From: Sphingobium chungbukense
GTDB taxonomy: Bacteria > Pseudomonadota > Alphaproteobacteria > Sphingomonadales > Sphingomonadaceae
NCBI RefSeq assembly: GCF_001005725.1
Contig: NZ_LBIC01000005.1
Location: 236,001-300,000 of the forward strand
DNA: 64,000 nt
Direction of reading: 5' to 3'
Positions 24,930 through 32,670 of this stretch are shown piece by piece. The stretch's first letter is position 1, and each line of letters starts with the position of its first letter. Under the pieces are notes generated by a model. It did no database searches, was not told the origin of the DNA, and saw nothing but the letters and a program-made list of their open reading frames with translations. Position numbers and translations under genes: made by a program.

Positions 24930-25703
24930 TCAGCTCCCCGCTGAGGCGTGGCGGCCCGCATCCAGCGTGGCGTTCAGAAGACGCTCGAAATTCTGCTTCA
25001 TCCGGTCGAGCGGCGCCGCCAGCATGAGCGCGCCGAGCAGATCGCCGTCAGGCCCCATGACCGGCACCGCCAATGCCGCCGTGTCGCTCAACATCTCACC
25101 GAAGCTGGCGCAATAGCCCTGTTCGCGAATTTCCACCAAGGCGGCGCGGATGGCGCCGGGATCGGTTCGCGTGTTGCCGGTCAGTTGCCGAAGATGGGCG
25201 CGGGCCAGATAGTCCTCCACCTGTTCGGGTCCGGCATAGGCCATCAGGAGCCGACCGGCGGCGCTGGCGTAAAGGGGCGCCCGCAGCCCCGCCTGCATGG
25301 CGTAGCGCACCGGCTGCGGGCTGTTGCTCGCCTCGATGTAGATGGCCTGCCCGATGTCCCAGTCCGCAATGGCGAATCCCACCGACTCGCGGGTTTCGGC
25401 GGCGAGTTGCTTGACCTGGGCGCGGATGATCTCCGGCGCGGACCAGTGGCGCACGATCCGGCTGGCGAAATGATAGGCCGACGGTCCCAGGCGGTATCGC
25501 CCCTCCTGACAGGACAGATAATGCATGTCGGTCAGGCCGCGCAGCGTATCGATGAACGTGCTTTTGGGCACTGTCATGGCTGCGCTGAGTTCGGCCAGAC
25601 TCATGCCGTCCTGTTTGCCCGCCAGCAAAGCCAGCAGATCGAGTACGCGCGTGATGGCCTTTGGTCCTCTGGTCTGGCCCGCCGCGAGATTGGCCTGCTG
25701 CAT
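24930..25703 (-). CDS. IclR-family transcriptional regulator 1
   Basis: Regulator of 257 residues. An N-terminal winged helix (ITRVLDLLALLAGKQ ... MTVPKSTFIDTLRGL) is followed by the IclR effector domain with APLYASAAGRLLMAY and YCASFGEMLSD. ATG 25703 with AGGGGAC upstream gives the usual family length; an ATG 14 codons upstream lacks a ribosome site. It is divergent from a second IclR gene, with TATAAT on the minus strand at 25788-25793 as a likely -10. It probably senses an aromatic or CoA-pathway intermediate and regulates the amidohydrolase, the neighbouring IclR gene or both. Confidence 0.88.
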   Translation of the reverse strand: MQQANLAAGQTRGPKAITRVLDLLALLAGKQDGMSLAELSAAMTVPKSTFIDTLRGLTDMHYLSCQEGRYRLGPSAYHFASRIVRHWSAPEIIRAQVKQLAAETRESVGFAIADWDIGQAIYIEASNSPQPVRYAMQAGLRAPLYASAAGRLLMAYAGPEQVEDYLARAHLRQLTGNTRTDPGAIRAALVEIREQGYCASFGEMLSDTAALAVPVMGPDGDLLGALMLAAPLDRMKQNFERLLNATLDAGRHASAGS

Positions 25704-25757
25704 CGTCCCCTGTCCGCCTTTTATTCTTTTCGATGCGCGTGGCATAGCCGTTCGGAA

Positions 25758-25818
25758 TTTCGAACACAATTCGAAAAATCGTTGGACATTATATTTGTGA
25801 TGCGGTACGAAAATTCGT
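25758..25818. promoter_or_regulatory. Divergent IclR promoter with TTCGAA-type inverted repeats
   Basis: Between the two IclR starts lie TTTCGAA-CACAA-TTCGAAA (25758-25776) and ACGAA-AA-TTCGT (25807-25818), flanking a minus-strand TATAAT (25788-25793). TTCG-rich repeats are known operators of IclR members such as PcaU and PobR. One or both IclR proteins probably bind here and autoregulate; no good -35 is seen for either direction, which would fit activation. Confidence 0.5.
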
Positions 25819-25864
25819 GCAGCGGATGCGATTTCATGCATTCGCAGGAGGAGAGGTAAACCCA

Positions 25865-26707
25865 ATGGCCACCAGCGCATCCCGGACCATCAAATCCGCG
25901 CATCGAGTGCTGGAGATCCTGGAATATTTCGATCAGGATCGCCGCGTTGCCACCGTCATGGAAATGTCGCGCACGCTGAACTATCCGCAATCCAGCACTT
26001 CCGAACTGCTCCGCTGCCTGACGCGGCTGGGCTATCTCCATTATAATCGCGTCCGCCGGACCTACAGCCCGACCGCGCGGGTCGCCCTGCTCGGCGCCTG
26101 GGTGAAGCCTTCGCTGTTCCGGGGCGGACCGGTGCTGTCCGCGATCGACGAGATCGCCAAGCTGACCGGCGAAACGGTGCTGTTGTCGACCAGTTCCAAT
26201 TATGTGTTGCAGCATCTGCACGTCATCCATGGCAATAATGAGCATGCGCTGGACGCGCATGCGGGCGATCAACTGTCCATCCTGCACAGTACCCAGGGTC
26301 GCCTGCTGCTTTCGAGCTATCGTAATGAGGGCATTCGTTCCGCGGTCCATCGCCTGAATGCGGAAGAGACCGACTTGTCGCGGCACGTCCGCGTGGCTGA
26401 ACTGCTCTCCGAATTCGCCGTCCTGCGCGAGAAGGGCTGGTCCATTGATCAGAATCCCGACGGGGTAGGCTGCGTTGCCGTGTTGCTGCCCTTCGGCCGG
26501 AATATGGACCGGTTGACCGTCAGCGTCATCGCCCAGCCCTCGGTGATCGCCGAACGCGGGCAGGAAATTCTGGACCTGCTGCTCAGCCGCAAGTCCAGCA
26601 TTGCCGCACTGCATCAGGAAGAAGAGGGTGTGGAGCAGGACAACAGCAATGTCGTGAAAATGCCCGAGACGATCAAGATTGCCAGCTATCGTCGGCATTT
26701 CGCCTGA
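25865..26707 (+). CDS. IclR-family transcriptional regulator 2
   Basis: Regulator of 280 residues. Winged helix at about 8-75 (SAHRVLEILEYFDQ ... NYPQSSTSELLRCLTRLGYLHY) and an effector domain that is more divergent than usual (TQGRLLLSSYRNE in place of AxGR..LA). ATG 25865 is preceded by AGGAGGAGAGG. It is divergent from IclR 1 and is followed 19 bases later by an enoyl-CoA-reductase-like gene and then an acyl-CoA dehydrogenase pair, so it likely controls that rightward operon. The C-terminal tail after residue 255 is acidic and has no recognised role. Confidence 0.86.
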   Translation: MATSASRTIKSAHRVLEILEYFDQDRRVATVMEMSRTLNYPQSSTSELLRCLTRLGYLHYNRVRRTYSPTARVALLGAWVKPSLFRGGPVLSAIDEIAKLTGETVLLSTSSNYVLQHLHVIHGNNEHALDAHAGDQLSILHSTQGRLLLSSYRNEGIRSAVHRLNAEETDLSRHVRVAELLSEFAVLREKGWSIDQNPDGVGCVAVLLPFGRNMDRLTVSVIAQPSVIAERGQEILDLLLSRKSSIAALHQEEEGVEQDNSNVVKMPETIKIASYRRHFA

Positions 26708-26726
26708 CATCGGGGCAGGCGCCGGC

Positions 26727-27674
26727 GTGAACCTCGCGCTCCTGCCCGGCGGGGAGGGGCATGTCCGGTTGACGGAAGCGCCGCTGCCGTCCTCGCCCAG
26801 GGGCGATGAAGTGCTGGTGCGCATGGTCTATGCGCCCGTCAACCCGGCCGATCTTCTGGCGATCGAAGGCCGATATTCCTTCGATCTGCCCGCTGACCAG
26901 CCCTTGGGCGCCGAGGGCGCAGGAATGGTGGAGGCGGTGGGCGACGCCGTCATCGACCTGCGGCCGGGCGATCTGGTGATGCCGCTCAGCCGAGGCAACT
27001 GGTGTGCCAGACGCCTGCTGCCGCGCCGCCATCTGATAGCGCTGCCCGCCGGGTTCGATCCCGTTCAGGCGGCGATGCTGCGGATCAATCCTCCGACCGC
27101 CTATCTCCTCCTGCGCAGCGCCGGCCTGCGTCCAGGCGACGCGCTGGTCCAGAATGGCGCGGGATCGGTCGTGGCGCACTGGGTCCGCACCTTTGCAGCG
27201 CGCATGGACGTGAAGGTCATCGATGTCGTGCGAAGGGTGCATCCCGCGATACCCCATGCACTGCTGGACGGCGACGATCTGGCGGAGCGGGCACGGATCG
27301 CTTCCGGCGGCCGGCCGATCCGCGCGGCGCTCGATTGCGTGGCGGGCACGGCAACGGGCCGGCTTGCAAGCTGCCTGGAGCCGGCCGGGCGTTTGCTGCT
27401 GTTCGGTCATCTCTCTGGCGAACCGATCCAGGTCCGTTCGCAATTGCTGACGGGCGGGGGCCTTTCGATCTCGGGTTTCAGCCTTCGTCCTGCGGAAGCG
27501 GCGCTGGGTGCCGATGGGGTGGACGCTCTGTTTGGGGAACTGGTCGCGCTCCATGCCGCCGATCCGCCGTCCCTGCCGGTGCGGGCGATCGTCCCGCTCT
27601 CCCGTGCGGAGGAGGGAATCGCGCTTGGCCGCACTGGTGGAGACGGACGCGTGCTGTTCGATCTGACGCAATGA
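26727..27674 (+). CDS. Zinc-free MDR oxidoreductase, 2-enoyl-CoA reductase (MECR/Etr1)-like
   Basis: Medium-chain dehydrogenase/reductase of about 315 residues. The order VNPADLLAIEGRY, LGAEGAGMVEAVG, INPPTAYLLL, LVQNGAGSVVAHWV and VIDVVRR matches the mitochondrial MECR/Etr1 trans-2-enoyl-CoA reductases (which have NPxTAY, QNxxNSxVG and NVVRxR). The nucleotide loop GAGSVVAHW is degenerate in the last glycine. No zinc-ligand Cys cluster is seen. GTG 26727 is the best start, 19 bases after the IclR stop. It would reduce an enoyl thioester with NADPH, or a quinone; its place before an acyl-CoA dehydrogenase pair supports a CoA ester. Confidence 0.72.
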   Translation: MNLALLPGGEGHVRLTEAPLPSSPRGDEVLVRMVYAPVNPADLLAIEGRYSFDLPADQPLGAEGAGMVEAVGDAVIDLRPGDLVMPLSRGNWCARRLLPRRHLIALPAGFDPVQAAMLRINPPTAYLLLRSAGLRPGDALVQNGAGSVVAHWVRTFAARMDVKVIDVVRRVHPAIPHALLDGDDLAERARIASGGRPIRAALDCVAGTATGRLASCLEPAGRLLLFGHLSGEPIQVRSQLLTGGGLSISGFSLRPAEAALGADGVDALFGELVALHAADPPSLPVRAIVPLSRAEEGIALGRTGGDGRVLFDLTQ

Positions 27675-27761
27675 TATCGGGCATGTGAAGGCCTTGGCCG
27701 CGCGGTTGACTTGGAAGGCCGATGCCTGCTGGGGAAGGGGTTCTTATATGGGAACAGCGCG

Positions 27762-28949
27762 ATGAAACTGGACTTTACGCCTGAGGAAACGGCCTTCCGC
27801 GATGAGGTGCGCAGCTTCCTCAAGGATGCCCTTCCCGACGATCTGCGACGCAAGATGATCAACCGCGATCATCTGACCAAGGAGGATACGGTGCGATGGC
27901 AACGCATCCTCAACGCGCGGGGCTGGGCCGTCACCCATTGGCCGGTCGAATATGGCGGCCAGGCCTGGACCCCGGCGCAGCGCTATATCTTTCAGGAGGA
28001 AATGGCGCTGGCCCATGCGCCTGAAGGATCGCCGTTCAACGTCAACATGATCGGTCCGGTGCTGTGCAAATTCGGCACCGCGGCGCAGCAGGAACGCTTC
28101 CTCGCCGCAACCGCGAATATCGACATCTGGTGGTGCCAGGGCTTTTCGGAGCCGGGCGCGGGTTCCGACCTTGCGAGCCTGAAGACCACGGCGGTGCGGG
28201 ACGGCGATCATTATGTGCTGAACGGCCAGAAGATCTGGACGACGCAGGCGCAGCATGCCGACTGGATGTTCGGCCTGTTCAGGACCGACAGCAGCGGTAA
28301 GAAGCAGCAGGGCATCACCTTCCTGCTGCTCGACATGAAGACGCCGGGCATCACCGTGCGTCCGATCGAGACGATCGATGGCGAGCATGACGCCAATGAG
28401 GTGTTTTTCGACGATGTGCGCGTGCCGGTGGAAAATATCATCGGCGAGGAAGGCCGGGGCTGGGACGTTGCCAAGCATCTGCTGGGCAGCGAACGTAGCG
28501 GCATTGCCCGCATCGGTCTGTCGAAGGAACGGCTGTCGCAGCTTCGCGCGCTGGAAACCCGCCTTGCCGCGGACGGCACCCTGACCGGAGAAGAACAGCG
28601 CCGCCTTGCCCACAAGCTGGCCGAGGTGGAGGTGGAATTGCGGGCGCTGGAACTGACCCAGTTGCGCGTCGTCGCGGCCGATGCCCATGGCGGCGGGGCC
28701 AATGCGGCCGCGTCCATCCTGAAGGTCAAGGGCACCGAGATGCAGCAGCGGATGACCGAACTCGTGACCGAACTGGCGGGTCCGGCCGGGCTTGCCATGC
28801 CCGACCATGATCACGCGCCGAACGATCCGGACGATGGTTGGGTCAACGCCGCCGCTCCTTTCTATTTCACAATGCGCAAGGTGTCGATCTTCGGCGGATC
28901 CAATGAGGTCCAGAAGAACATCATCGCCAAGACCATGCTGGGACTTTGA
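27762..28949 (+). CDS. Acyl-CoA dehydrogenase, large subunit type (pair 2, PimC-like)
   Basis: Acyl-CoA dehydrogenase of 395 residues with the flavin loop QGFSEPGAGSDLASLKTTA and YVLNGQKIWTTQAQHADW. The C-terminus reads IFGGSNEVQKNIIAKTMLGL, with Gly where classical enzymes have the catalytic Glu. Similar to the pair 1 large subunit almost throughout. ATG 27762 follows GGGAA. It is followed after 6 bases by its smaller partner; together they resemble PimCD and the FadE heterotetramers used for cyclic or branched acyl-CoA. Chain preference is not determinable. Confidence 0.9.
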   Translation: MKLDFTPEETAFRDEVRSFLKDALPDDLRRKMINRDHLTKEDTVRWQRILNARGWAVTHWPVEYGGQAWTPAQRYIFQEEMALAHAPEGSPFNVNMIGPVLCKFGTAAQQERFLAATANIDIWWCQGFSEPGAGSDLASLKTTAVRDGDHYVLNGQKIWTTQAQHADWMFGLFRTDSSGKKQQGITFLLLDMKTPGITVRPIETIDGEHDANEVFFDDVRVPVENIIGEEGRGWDVAKHLLGSERSGIARIGLSKERLSQLRALETRLAADGTLTGEEQRRLAHKLAEVEVELRALELTQLRVVAADAHGGGANAAASILKVKGTEMQQRMTELVTELAGPAGLAMPDHDHAPNDPDDGWVNAAAPFYFTMRKVSIFGGSNEVQKNIIAKTMLGL

Positions 28950-28955
28950 CGCGCC

Positions 28956-30089
28956 ATGGATTTCGACCTGAACGACGAACAGAAGATGCTGCAGGAAACC
29001 GTCACGCGGTTCGTGGCGGAAACCTACGACTTCCAGAAGCGCGAACATGCGCTCAAGACGCCTGAGGGCTGGAGCAGGGAGGCCTATGCGGGGCTTGCGG
29101 AGATGGGCCTGCTCGCCTTGCCCTTCGCGGAAGAGGAGGGCGGCTTCGGCGGTGGCGGCGTGGAGATGATGATCGTCATGGAGGCGCTGGGGCGCGGCCT
29201 GATGGTCGAACCCTATTTCGCGACCGTGGTGCTGGCGGGCGGCGTGCTGCGTCATGGTGCGTCTGCCGAGCAGCGTGCCGACATCGTTCCCGGCATCGTG
29301 GCGGGCGAGCATATTCTGGCGTTGGCCCATAGCGAGGCGGGTTTGCCGCGCCACACGTTGATGGCGCGTGCGACCGCGTCGTCGACGGACGACGGGTGGA
29401 CGCTCGATGGCCGCAAGATCGCTGTGATCCACGGGCAGAGCGCCGATACGTTCGTCGTCAGCGCGATGACGGAAGCGGGACTTTCCCTTTTCCTCGTGGA
29501 TGCGGCGGCGGATGGCGTGACCGTCGAGGGCAAGCGCGGCTATGACGGCGTGCCGGTGGCCACCGTCGCTTTCGCAGGCGTCAATGTCGCGAAGGAGGCT
29601 TTGATAGGATCGCCGGGGCAGGGGGAGGACATATTGTCCCGCGTGTTTGAGGAGGCGACCGCCGCTCTCGTGGCGGAATCGGTTGGCGCGATGGTGGAGA
29701 CTTTCGATGTCACCGTCGACTATCTCAAGACCCGCCAGCAGTTCGGCATTGCCATCGGCAGTTTCCAGGCGCTCCAGCATCGCGCCGTCGAAATGCTGAT
29801 GCAGCTTGAACTGTCGCGCAGCATGTCGATCCTCGCCGCGCTGTCGCTCGATATCGATGCCGATCAGCGGAGCCGCAATATCTCCGCTGCGAAGGCACAG
29901 ATCGGCAAGTCCGGCCGCATCATCGGCCAGGAGGCGGTGCAGATGCACGGCGCCATCGGCATCACCGCGGAATATAAGGTTGGCCACGCCTTCAAGCGGC
30001 TGACCGCGATCGACGCGTTGCTGGGCGATCGCGACTGGCATCTGGCGCGACTGGTGGAAAAGCGGGGCGTCTACCCCGTCGCTGCCTGA
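28956..30089 (+). CDS. Acyl-CoA dehydrogenase, small subunit type (pair 2, PimD-like)
   Basis: A 377-residue partner dehydrogenase starting MDFDLNDEQKMLQETVTRF, typical of PimD-like subunits. The usual T/SEPxxGSD loop is replaced by LAHSEAGLPR, while the C-terminal RQQFGIAIGSFQALQH and VQMHGAIGITAEYKVGHAFKR stay close to the family. The ATG lies 6 bases after the large-subunit stop, so the two are co-translated. A strong terminator follows, ending the IclR 2 - reductase - dehydrogenase unit. Confidence 0.89.
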   Translation: MDFDLNDEQKMLQETVTRFVAETYDFQKREHALKTPEGWSREAYAGLAEMGLLALPFAEEEGGFGGGGVEMMIVMEALGRGLMVEPYFATVVLAGGVLRHGASAEQRADIVPGIVAGEHILALAHSEAGLPRHTLMARATASSTDDGWTLDGRKIAVIHGQSADTFVVSAMTEAGLSLFLVDAAADGVTVEGKRGYDGVPVATVAFAGVNVAKEALIGSPGQGEDILSRVFEEATAALVAESVGAMVETFDVTVDYLKTRQQFGIAIGSFQALQHRAVEMLMQLELSRSMSILAALSLDIDADQRSRNISAAKAQIGKSGRIIGQEAVQMHGAIGITAEYKVGHAFKRLTAIDALLGDRDWHLARLVEKRGVYPVAA

Positions 30090-30114
30090 CGGGGGGCCCG
30101 ATGGTTGAAGCATA

Positions 30115-30149
30115 GGGGCCGGCGGTTTGAACCGCCGGCCCCATTTCTT
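30115..30149. terminator. Bidirectional terminator between convergent operons
   Basis: A perfect 13-base inverted repeat GGGGCCGGCGGTT / AACCGCCGGCCCC with a 2-base loop lies between the dehydrogenase pair (+) and the SnoaL-like gene (-). ATTTCTT follows on the plus side. On the minus side the flank is CTATGC, so termination there is less certain. Confidence 0.85.
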
Positions 30150-30594
30150 ATCCGGCGGGAACGGTCCCGACCCGCGCCCAGAAGGCCTGCGCTGCGGCGT
30201 CGAGCATGTCGGCGCCATAGGTGATCAGGCCCTGCTCCACGCGGTAGAGCATGGCCCATTCATAATGGATGTCCTCGCCGTTCGACGCGCTTTTGCGATA
30301 GGCGCGGGCGTGGACGAAGGCGCATTCCCGGTCGATGCCCGTGATAGCGATGATCTCGTCCTGCCTTTCCGCCAGGGCCTGTGCGCAGCCGGTCGCGAAG
30401 GCGAGGAAGGCGTCGCGACCGACCAGAGTTTCCTTCGTGCCGCTGGGACCGAACAGGCTGTGCACGACATCGGGATGGAAATAGTCGGAAGGGGACGACC
30501 GGTTTTCATCGCCGACGGGAAAGACGTCGGGATGTTGCCGGCCCCCTTCCGTGAAGCCGAACATGCGCGTCAACAGCTTCACGGCATCGTTCAT
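30148..30594 (-). CDS. SnoaL/NTF2-like protein
   Basis: A 148-residue protein of the nuclear-transport-factor-2 fold. PDVVHSLFGPSGT, a middle helix with LVGRDAFLAFATGCAQAL and the strands AFVHARAYRKSA and YEWAMLYRVEQGLI fit the cone-like alpha+beta fold used by SnoaL cyclases, ketosteroid isomerases and dehydratases. Catalytic residues cannot be assigned with certainty. ATG 30594 has AAGGGCAAGG upstream. It is the last gene of the leftward FadB - crotonase - HAD - PhyH - SnoaL operon, 10 bases after the PhyH stop. An isomerase or dehydratase role is possible. Confidence 0.75.
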   Translation of the reverse strand: MNDAVKLLTRMFGFTEGGRQHPDVFPVGDENRSSPSDYFHPDVVHSLFGPSGTKETLVGRDAFLAFATGCAQALAERQDEIIAITGIDRECAFVHARAYRKSASNGEDIHYEWAMLYRVEQGLITYGADMLDAAAQAFWARVGTVPAG

Positions 30595-30604
30595 CGCCTT
30601 GCCC

Positions 30605-31591
30605 TTATCCTTCCGCCGCCTTGCGCAGCATGACGGCACGCTCGCCGTCCCGCACCACGACCAGTCGCATGCCGGGCTTCATATAATTGACGAAGTCGTC
30701 GAAGCTCTCGCGCACGCCCGGATCGATCGGCCGCAAATAGCTGTCCTTGTCGATATTCAGCGTGATCTCCCCGACCCGATCCGCGTCCACGGTGACGGTC
30801 GTGGGCGTGAAGGACTTTACCGTGGCCGCGACGGCGCTCGGATTGGCGGCGGACTGTACCCGCGAGTCGAAGGAAACGCGCAGTCGGTCGCTGCTGTTGG
30901 CAAGGCCGCAATGCGGCGTGCACGGATGCACGACCAGCACGTCCCCCGGCATATAGTCGGTCGTCGCCCAGCTTTCCGCAGGGATCGCGTCGCGCGGGAT
31001 GGGGAAGGGATTGGGCTTTCCGACATTGTGGAAATAGCCGCGCTTATTCTGGCCCACCGCCAGCGCGAGCCCGCCCATGTCGCGGGTGCAGGGGGTCAGC
31101 GACACCCAGACCGGGCGATAATCCTGAATGCCGGGGCTGTAGAAGCCGTCCTGATGCACGGTGCCCAGCTTGCTGTGCGGCGGATAGGTGCGATATTGCA
31201 CGATCGGCACGGAACAGGCCGGTTCGCCCAGTACCTTTTCCATCACCGCCTGGTTGGCCGGATCCTCGATCAGCCGCTTGGCGATTCCGGCATAAAGATC
31301 GCTTTCCTCCATGCCCCCGACGGAGGGCTTGCCCGTCCACTTGCCCGTCGGGTCGCCCGGCTCGACGAGGCCCATCTTCGCCGCGACCGCGAGCATTTCG
31401 TCCCGCGCGCGCGCGACGCTGTCCCGATCGAACACGCCGCGCAGCAGGATATAGCCCTTATCCTCGTAGAAGCGGTTGAGCGCTTCGGGATCGTCCAACA
31501 GATGGTTGCAGCTTTCCAGTTCGCCCGCCGCCACGACATCCTGCACGTGCAGGTCCTCGGCTTCGGGGCGATTGATCACATCGACGGTCAT
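30605..31591 (-). CDS. Phytanoyl-CoA dioxygenase (PhyH) family protein
   Basis: Fe(II)/2-oxoglutarate dioxygenase of 328 residues. The facial triad is readable as His146-x-Asp148 (TVHQDGFYSP) and the distal His227 (TPHCGLAN), with an Arg in SDRLRVSFDSR for 2-oxoglutarate. ATG 31591 has AGAGGAAG upstream. The enzyme would hydroxylate an acyl-CoA or a free hydrocarbon position. It lies in a beta-oxidation operon after the 3-hydroxyacyl-CoA dehydrogenase, so an alpha-hydroxylation that bypasses a methyl branch, as in phytanate breakdown, is one idea. The long N-terminal part to residue 45 is poorly conserved. Confidence 0.87.
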   Translation of the reverse strand: MTVDVINRPEAEDLHVQDVVAAGELESCNHLLDDPEALNRFYEDKGYILLRGVFDRDSVARARDEMLAVAAKMGLVEPGDPTGKWTGKPSVGGMEESDLYAGIAKRLIEDPANQAVMEKVLGEPACSVPIVQYRTYPPHSKLGTVHQDGFYSPGIQDYRPVWVSLTPCTRDMGGLALAVGQNKRGYFHNVGKPNPFPIPRDAIPAESWATTDYMPGDVLVVHPCTPHCGLANSSDRLRVSFDSRVQSAANPSAVAATVKSFTPTTVTVDADRVGEITLNIDKDSYLRPIDPGVRESFDDFVNYMKPGMRLVVVRDGERAVMLRKAAEG

Positions 31592-31705
31592 CTCTTTCTT
31601 CCTCTCCACTCAGGCCGGCCCACCTCCGGAGGCGCCGGGACGGGACCATGTTATCACGGCAGGGCATGCGGGGGTGGGATGGTTTTCGTCGACTTTCGGC
31701 TGCTA

Positions 31706-32665
31706 TCACTCATTTCCTGTCGTCAGGAGCTTCAACATCTGCATCAGCTTCTCATCCTGCCAGGCGGCGATTTCCGCGACGCTCCGCCCGGCGGCGGCCT
31801 GCTCCATCTGTTCGACCAGCATGGCCTGAAGGGCGGGGTCGGCCAGCGGCGGATCGGCCATGGTTTCCCACCGCTTGATGATGCCCGGCCCGAATTTGGG
31901 CAGGAATTCGGCGAGGCCACCCACCCCGCCGGACGTGTGGAAGGTGGTGAACTGGCCCTGGATCGCCCATTTGAGCGCGAAGCTGTGCTTCATCGCCTTG
32001 TCGATGTCACCGACGCTGGCATAGCCTTCCGCCACCAGCCGCACCGCCTCCCGGAACATGGCGGCGGTCAGCCGGTTGCCGATATGGCCGAATATCTCGC
32101 GCTCCAGCCGGATCGGCTGTTTGCCCATCGCGGCATAGAGCGCGAAAGCGGTGTCGATCGCCTGCCCGGCGGTCTGTTCGCCGCCGCCGACCTCCACCAG
32201 CGGGATCAGGTGCACCGGATTGAACGGGTGGCCCAGCACGAAGCGATGCGCGGTTGCCAGCCCGGCCTGCAAATCGGTGATGGGCAGGCTGGACGTACTG
32301 CTGGCAACAAGCACATCGGCGGGTGTCAGCCGGTCGAGATCGGCAAACAATGCCTGCTTGAGATCGGTACGCTCGGGCGTGCTTTCCTGCACGAAATCCG
32401 CGCCCGCAAGCGCGTCGGCCACTGTGTCGTGGACCGAAAAGCGCGCAGACCACTCATCGTCGGCCTTCGCCAACCCGAGTTCCACCATCTGGTCCCAGGC
32501 GCCCGACACATGGATGCGGGTGCGCTCGCCCGCGCCGGGCATGGGATCGTAAAGACGCACGGCCCGGCCGCTGCCCAGAAAGGCAGCGACCCAGCCATTG
32601 CCGATCACCCCGCCGCCGATCGCGGCGACGGTGCTTATGCTGTCCGCGTCGCGATAGGCGGCCAT
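31706..32665 (-). CDS. 3-hydroxyacyl-CoA dehydrogenase (carnitine-dehydrogenase/lambda-crystallin-like)
   Basis: Stand-alone NAD-dependent dehydrogenase of 319 residues. The N-terminal Rossmann motif is VAAIGGGVIGNGW (17-22), and LGHPFNPVHLIPLVEV carries the catalytic His. The C-terminal helical domain (FGHIGNRLTAAMFREAVRL) matches 3-hydroxyacyl-CoA dehydrogenase, with the overall look of the L-carnitine/lambda-crystallin branch. ATG 32665 lies 5 bases after the crotonase stop, with AAGGGA further up. It adds a second 3-hydroxyacyl-CoA dehydrogenase beside the FadB-type fusion in the same operon, suggesting a distinct substrate or stereochemistry. Confidence 0.86.
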   Translation of the reverse strand: MAAYRDADSISTVAAIGGGVIGNGWVAAFLGSGRAVRLYDPMPGAGERTRIHVSGAWDQMVELGLAKADDEWSARFSVHDTVADALAGADFVQESTPERTDLKQALFADLDRLTPADVLVASSTSSLPITDLQAGLATAHRFVLGHPFNPVHLIPLVEVGGGEQTAGQAIDTAFALYAAMGKQPIRLEREIFGHIGNRLTAAMFREAVRLVAEGYASVGDIDKAMKHSFALKWAIQGQFTTFHTSGGVGGLAEFLPKFGPGIIKRWETMADPPLADPALQAMLVEQMEQAAAGRSVAEIAAWQDEKLMQMLKLLTTGNE

Positions 32666-32670
32666 GGCGA

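Noticed and set aside
27744..30218. An 824-codon open frame on the minus strand
   Set aside because: It lies opposite the acyl-CoA dehydrogenase pair, whose motifs are unambiguous; it reads through the terminator hairpin region and has no family features.
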